Below, in pieces: positions 60,606 through 64,000 of a DNA stretch of 64,000 nucleotides. The notes below the pieces were generated by a model that was not told the DNA's origin, did not search any database, and saw only the letters and a program-made list of their open reading frames with translations. The stretch is from NCBI GenBank assembly GCA_002452405.1, contig DKFP01000004.1:124001-188000 (forward strand), written 5' to 3'. Numbering within the stretch: position 1 is the stretch's first letter; the number at the start of each line of letters is the position of its first letter. Both the position numbers and the translations under genes were made by a program. The stretch is from Deferribacteraceae bacterium UBA6793 (GTDB lineage Bacteria > Chrysiogenota > Deferribacteres > Deferribacterales > Geovibrionaceae).

Positions 60606-62225
60606 ATGAGTATGTTCTGTTTTCAATGTCAGGAAGCAGCAAAAGGTACAGGCTGCACAGTAAAAGGGGTCTGCGGAAAAACAGACTCATGTGCGGCTCT
60701 TCAGGACGCACTGGTCTATACACTTAAAGGCATCTCTCTTTATGCCGAAAACACAAACGCCGATAAAAAATACGGACGTTTTGTTGCACAGGCGCTTTTC
60801 GCCACAATCACAAACGCAAACTTTGACGATGCACGCATCTATGAACTCATCCTTGAAGGCGTTAAACTCCGCAATGAACTGAAAGCAATCTCCGGCGCAA
60901 ACATCTCTTGCGACTGCGCAAACTGGATTCCCGCAAGTATGGATGACGCTATTGCAAAAGGAAACTCTTTCGGCGTTCTTTCACAGGAAAACGAGGACAT
61001 CCGCTCACTGCGCGAGCTTCTTATCTACGGTCTTAAAGGCGTTGCGGCATATGCCGACCACGCATACGTTCTCGGTTTCGAGGACACAGCAATCTATGAG
61101 CACATGTTCAAAGCTCTGGCTGGCACAACAAAAGACCTTTCCGTTGACGAGCTTATCGCCGTTATCATGAAAACAGGTGAAATAGCCGTTACAACCATGG
61201 CTCTTCTGGACAAAGCAAATACATCAACATACGGCAACCCCGAAGTTACAGAGGTTAACATCGGTGTCGGCGGCAAACCCGGCATCCTTATCTCCGGTCA
61301 CGACCTGAGAGACCTTAAAGACCTTCTTGAGCAGACAAAAGGTACAGGCGTTGACGTCTATACCCACAGCGAAATGCTCCCCGCTCACTACTACCCTGAG
61401 TTCAAAAAATACGATAACTTCGTGGGCAACTACGGAAACGCATGGTGGAAACAGGACAAGGAATTTGAATCGTTCAACGGTCCCATCCTAATGACCACAA
61501 ACTGCATCGTGCCCGTAAGAGATTCTTACAGGAACAGAATGTTCACAACAGGCATGGCAGGATATCCCGGTCTTAAACACATCGCCGACAGAAAAGACGG
61601 CGGTCAGAAAGACTTCAGCGAGATAATCGCACTTGCTAAAACTTGCCCCGCACCCACTCAGATTGAAGAGGGCAAAATCGTCGGCGGTTTCGCACACGCA
61701 CAGGTAATGGCTGTTGCAGACAAGGTTGTTGAAGCTGTTAAAGCGGGCGCAATCAAAAGATTTGTTGTTATGGCAGGCTGTGACGGACGTCATAAAGAGA
61801 GAAGCTACTTCACTGAAGTTGCTGAAAACCTCCCCAAAGACGCGGTCATCCTTACTGCTGGATGCGCAAAATACCGTTACAATAAACTGAACCTCGGCGA
61901 CATAGGCGGTATACCCAGAGTGCTCGACGCAGGTCAGTGCAACGACAGCTATTCGCTGGCAGTTATAGCACTTAAACTGAAAGAGGTTTTCGGTCTTGAC
62001 GACATAAACAAACTGCCTCTTTCTTTCGACATAGCATGGTATGAGCAGAAGGCTGTTGCGGTGCTCCTCGCACTGCTCTTCCTCGGTGTTAAAGGCGTAC
62101 GCCTCGGACCGACCCTTCCCGCTTTCCTTTCTCCCAACGTGGCGAAAGTGCTTGTTGAAAATTTCGACATCAAACCCATCGGTGATGTGGCTGGCGACGT
62201 CGAAAAAATAATGATTGGCGCTTAA
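60606..62225 (+). CDS. hcp: Hydroxylamine reductase / hybrid-cluster protein
   Basis: This protein of about 539 residues reduces hydroxylamine and probably nitric oxide, using a cubane cluster and a hybrid Fe-S-O cluster. The N-terminal Cys spacing is C-x2-C-x8-C-x5-C (residues 5, 8, 17, 23), the class I pattern of strict anaerobes such as Desulfovibrio. Hybrid-cluster ligands lie in ISGHDLRDL, HSEMLPAHYYPEF, TTNCIVPV and the C-terminal GCDGRHKER and DAGQCNDSYS parts. ATG at 60606 has AGGAGG nine bases upstream. No hcr reductase gene follows; the flavodoxin gene lies convergently just beyond. Confidence 0.96.
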   Translation: MSMFCFQCQEAAKGTGCTVKGVCGKTDSCAALQDALVYTLKGISLYAENTNADKKYGRFVAQALFATITNANFDDARIYELILEGVKLRNELKAISGANISCDCANWIPASMDDAIAKGNSFGVLSQENEDIRSLRELLIYGLKGVAAYADHAYVLGFEDTAIYEHMFKALAGTTKDLSVDELIAVIMKTGEIAVTTMALLDKANTSTYGNPEVTEVNIGVGGKPGILISGHDLRDLKDLLEQTKGTGVDVYTHSEMLPAHYYPEFKKYDNFVGNYGNAWWKQDKEFESFNGPILMTTNCIVPVRDSYRNRMFTTGMAGYPGLKHIADRKDGGQKDFSEIIALAKTCPAPTQIEEGKIVGGFAHAQVMAVADKVVEAVKAGAIKRFVVMAGCDGRHKERSYFTEVAENLPKDAVILTAGCAKYRYNKLNLGDIGGIPRVLDAGQCNDSYSLAVIALKLKEVFGLDDINKLPLSFDIAWYEQKAVAVLLALLFLGVKGVRLGPTLPAFLSPNVAKVLVENFDIKPIGDVAGDVEKIMIGA

Positions 62226-62235
62226 TTAATATTCA

Positions 62236-62322
62236 ATGAGACTGCTTCGTCAGCCTGACGTCTTCCTCGCAGAGACAATTTTATGTCTTCGCGAGAGAGC
62301 GCAGCGACGAAGCGATCTCATT
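62236..62322. repeat. Dispersed paired repeat, copy 3 (hcp-flavodoxin gap)
   Basis: Two inverted units lie head to head: a minus-oriented one (62236-62278, reading TTGTCTCTGCGAGGAAG on minus) and a plus-oriented one (62283-62322, TATGTCTTCGCGAGAG... GACGAAGCGATCTCA). The outer arms GAGACTGCTTCGTC and GACGAAGCGATCTC pair almost fully, giving a long hairpin. It fills most of the gap between the converging hcp and flavodoxin genes and could end transcription both ways. Confidence 0.75.
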
Positions 62323-62335
62323 TTGACTCAAAAAA

Positions 62336-62848
62336 TTATGCCATCTGTGATGTAAGAATTTCCGCCCAGTCCGCAACGCGTTTTTTTGTCATAGAGGACT
62401 GATTGTCCTCATCTATTGCAAGCCCGATGAACTCACCGTCGATAACAGCCTTTGAATCACCGAAGCTGTAACCTTCCGTAGACCATGTGCCCACGATGTT
62501 CACCTTACTGTCCACAACTTTTTCGTACAGAGTACCCATTGCATCAAGGAACGTGTCTGCATACGTCTCCTGATCACCCGTACCGAAAAAAGCAACGGTT
62601 TTGCCGTTGAAATCCACGTCCTCAAGGTCTCCAAGAATATTTTCCCAGTCGTCCTGAAGGTCGCCCATGCCCCATGTGGAAGAACCGAGGATGAGTTTGT
62701 CGTATTGCTCAAATGCAGACTTGGACGCATTCGCGACGTTTATAACGTCCACAACAAACCCTTTCGCATTAAGCGCTGCGGCTATCTTTTGTGCCACAGA
62801 TTCAGTAACTCCACTGCTTGATCCGTAAAAAAGCCCTATGCTTCCCAT
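62336..62848 (-). CDS. Flavodoxin (long-chain)
   Basis: This 170-residue flavodoxin binds FMN as a one-electron carrier replacing ferredoxin. The phosphate loop GLFYGSSSGVTESVAQ is near residue 5, the isoalloxazine loops STWGMGDLQDDWEN near 57 and FFGTGDQETYADTFLDAMG near 90. The ATG is preceded by AAAGGAGGT. A near-consensus Fur box lies over its promoter, so induction on iron shortage is expected. Possible clients include the hybrid-cluster protein next door. Confidence 0.94.
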   Translation of the reverse strand: MGSIGLFYGSSSGVTESVAQKIAAALNAKGFVVDVINVANASKSAFEQYDKLILGSSTWGMGDLQDDWENILGDLEDVDFNGKTVAFFGTGDQETYADTFLDAMGTLYEKVVDSKVNIVGTWSTEGYSFGDSKAVIDGEFIGLAIDEDNQSSMTKKRVADWAEILTSQMA

Positions 62849-62886
62849 AGAAACCTCCTTTTACATGTAATGTCGTAACCAGAGAC

Positions 62887-62914
62887 ATCTTACATAGATG
62901 ATACTGATTGTCAA
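62887..62914 (-). promoter_or_regulatory. Promoter of the flavodoxin gene
   Basis: Minus strand TTGACA (62909-62914), 16 bases, TAAGAT (62887-62892). Predicted start near 62880, leaving about 32 bases of leader with AAAGGAGGT. The -35 is inside the Fur box. Confidence 0.6.
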
Positions 62915-62918
62915 TATC
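62900..62918 (-). promoter_or_regulatory. Fur box
   Basis: The minus-strand 19-mer GATATTGACAATCAGTATC agrees with the consensus GATAATGATAATCATTATC at 16 of 19 positions. It covers the -35 of the flavodoxin promoter, the position expected for iron-dependent repression. Confidence 0.75.
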
Positions 62919-62933
62919 ATATTAAAAGAAGGC

Positions 62934-62961
62934 GAAAAAAAAGCGGAGCAAAAAGCCCCGC
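62934..62961 (-). terminator. Terminator after the small orphan gene
   Basis: On the minus strand, GCGGGGC, loop TTTTT, GCTCCGC (7-bp stem, one G-T pair), then eight T bases. It starts eight bases after the stop codon of the 70-residue protein and insulates the flavodoxin promoter. Confidence 0.88.
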
Positions 62962-62968
62962 CTGTTTA

Positions 62969-63181
62969 TTATTCCTCTTCAATAAGAGCGCCAACAATCT
63001 GTGCTTTGAAATCGTTATAGGATTTCTTATTGTCAAAATCCACGCTTCTTTCAGAAGTACCGTGGTCTACCATAACGGACATCTTAGCATCATCAAACTC
63101 TATCGTATTGAAATTGTTGAGGTTTATCACCAGAGCGTTCTTTCCGTTCTCAAGAATGAAAACCAGTTCTTTATTAAGCAT
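62969..63181 (-). CDS. Small orphan protein, predicted beta-rich
   Basis: This protein of about 70 residues (MLNKELVFILENGKNALVIN...) has no motif I know. It is acidic and mostly beta-strand-like (ELVFILE, ALVINL, MSVMVD), ending in a helix KSYNDFKAQIVGALIEEE. ATG 63181 has GGGGG six bases ahead; GTG at 63184 is also possible. It is bracketed by its own terminator and that of the TRAP gene, so it is probably a single-gene unit. No signal peptide or membrane helix. Confidence 0.7.
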   Translation of the reverse strand: MLNKELVFILENGKNALVINLNNFNTIEFDDAKMSVMVDHGTSERSVDFDNKKSYNDFKAQIVGALIEEE

Positions 63182-63231
63182 CACTACCCCCTGTTTTCAG
63201 CTACACTATTCATGTTTTACAAATTTGGCAA

Positions 63232-63259
63232 CCAAAAAGGCTGTCATGCGACAGCCTTT
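63232..63259 (-). terminator. Terminator overlapping the TRAP permease stop
   Basis: On the minus strand, AAAGGCTGTC, loop GCAT, GACAGCCTTT form a perfect 10-bp stem followed by further T bases (TTTTTGG including the stem end). The stop codon of the permease lies inside the stem, so terminator and coding end are merged. Confidence 0.85.
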
Positions 63260-64000
63260 CTCATTCTGAATTTTTGTCCGGCATAAACAAGTGCAAGAAT
63301 CAGCACACCAGGGATATACATAATATATTTATCATCAATATGATAGCCAAGCATATCATGTATGCCCGACGGATGGAACAAAAGAAGCGAAGCAACGAGA
63401 AGAAGCGGAATTTCCCATACTTTGTTTTTCGTTATAAACCATTTCTGGATAACTGATGTAAAAGCGAAAGCGCCAAGACATGCCATAGTAAATATCAGCA
63501 GCGCCAAAGGCCAGCTGTATATATTGTCCAGTATCAGATCATGGTTGAAAATGAACATGAACGGAATAATGGCTGTACGCAGATCGTACAGAAAGCCCTG
63601 TATCCCTGTCGGTATCGGGTCGGAACCGGCAAGTGCCGCCGCCGCATAGGACGCAAGCCCCACAGGCGGTGTGTCGTCCGCAAGGATACCGAAATAGAAG
63701 CAGAACAGATGGGCAGCCATAAGAGGAACTATCAGTCCGTAGTTTGCGCCAAGTTCAACAATAATCGGCGCTGTGAGCGATGCCATTACTATATAAGTCG
63801 CTGTGGTCGGAAGCCCCATACCAAGAAGCATACTCGCAATGGCGGTTATGAAAAGCAGTACGAATACGTTACCCTGTGAAAGCGCCTCTACTATCTGGGT
63901 TATCATACCGCCGATACCCATACCGACGATACCGACTATTATACCCGCGGCGGCAGTTGCCAAAGCAACGGAAACCATGTTGCGGGATCCGGCGATAAAG
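63244..64000 (-). CDS. TRAP transporter fused permease (4TM/12TM), C-terminal part
   Basis: This is the C-terminal part (about 251 residues visible) of a fused DctQ/M-type TRAP permease for substrate uptake driven by Na+ or H+. The frame runs to the window edge without a stop (FIAGSRNMVSVALATAAAGI at the edge), so the gene continues to the right. Typical is GMGLPTTATYIVMASLTAP near 55 of the visible part and the ADDTPPVGLASYAAAALAG loop near 105. The last part has four or more membrane helices. The substrate cannot be named; the periplasmic binding protein is not in the window. Confidence 0.9.
   Translation of the reverse strand, partial: FIAGSRNMVSVALATAAAGIIVGIVGMGIGGMITQIVEALSQGNVFVLLFITAIASMLLGMGLPTTATYIVMASLTAPIIVELGANYGLIVPLMAAHLFCFYFGILADDTPPVGLASYAAAALAGSDPIPTGIQGFLYDLRTAIIPFMFIFNHDLILDNIYSWPLALLIFTMACLGAFAFTSVIQKWFITKNKVWEIPLLLVASLLLFHPSGIHDMLGYHIDDKYIMYIPGVLILALVYAGQKFRMRKAVA

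Noticed and set aside
1..64000. tRNA, rRNA, riboswitch, phage or IS elements
   Set aside because: All gaps were read on both strands. None exceeds about 265 bases, and none shows a cloverleaf, T-box, RFN or transposase. This is by eye, so tRNAscan-SE and Infernal would be decisive.

Overview
The window comes from an anaerobic, LPS-bearing Gram-negative bacterium. LPS is shown by lptA/B/C and kdsB/C/D. A TolC-type outer-membrane protein and a periplasmic HtrA-type protease fit the same picture. Anaerobic life is suggested by indolepyruvate:ferredoxin oxidoreductase, a hybrid-cluster protein with the Cys spacing typical of anaerobes, a flavodoxin and a TRAP fused permease. The mixture of proteobacteria-like blocks (rpoN-hpf-ptsN, pdxJ-acpS) with Firmicutes-like ones (cdaA-cdaR-glmM, hprK) fits Deferribacterota or a neighbouring phylum. 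That placement is inference from gene content, not a database result. Coding density is very high. No gap exceeds about 265 bases, and I see no tRNA, rRNA, CRISPR array, insertion sequence or phage gene.

Layout. 1-4.8 kb (minus): M16 peptidase, dut, alpha-glucan phosphorylase, thioesterase, read from a clear promoter at 4797-4825. 4.8-14.2 kb (minus): the translation and RNA block rimP-nusA-ylxR-infB-rbfA-truB-rpsO-pnp, closed by a strong terminator. infB carries a very unusual 200-residue Tyr/Arg repeat. 14.3-19.5 kb (minus): two PHP-domain phosphoesterases around indolepyruvate oxidoreductase, a TPR-like membrane protein and a LOG-family protein. 19.6-21.5 kb (plus): a MarR regulator and a TolC-like protein. 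21.7-33.3 kb (minus): pilT, aroE, DUF502, a YhaM-like nuclease, tldD, two small unknown genes, nusB, the riboflavin genes, plsY, a DUF362 ferredoxin-like protein and pgsA. 33.4-59.1 kb (minus): an almost unbroken run of 29 genes covering EI/HPr, a mannose-family PTS, rapZ, hprK, ptsN, hpf, rpoN, LPS export and Kdo synthesis, pyrG, pdxJ/acpS, glmM and c-di-AMP synthesis, folP, ftsH, hpt, tilS, pgi and a DinG-like helicase. 59.2-62.2 kb (plus): an HtrA-like lipoprotein protease and hcp. 62.3-64 kb (minus): a flavodoxin under a near-consensus Fur box, a small orphan protein and the C-terminal part of a TRAP fused permease that runs off the window.

Working together. The long minus block joins phosphotransfer signalling (EI, HPr, HprK, PtsN, EIIA-D), sigma-54 and ribosome hibernation with envelope building (LPS, GlcN-1-P, c-di-AMP, FtsH). 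This suggests growth-state control of envelope synthesis. Regulatory sequence is sparse but readable: a palindrome over the LOG promoter, a CRP/FNR-type site 41.5 bases upstream of the predicted hcp start, a Fur box on the flavodoxin promoter, and paired dispersed repeats in three gaps.
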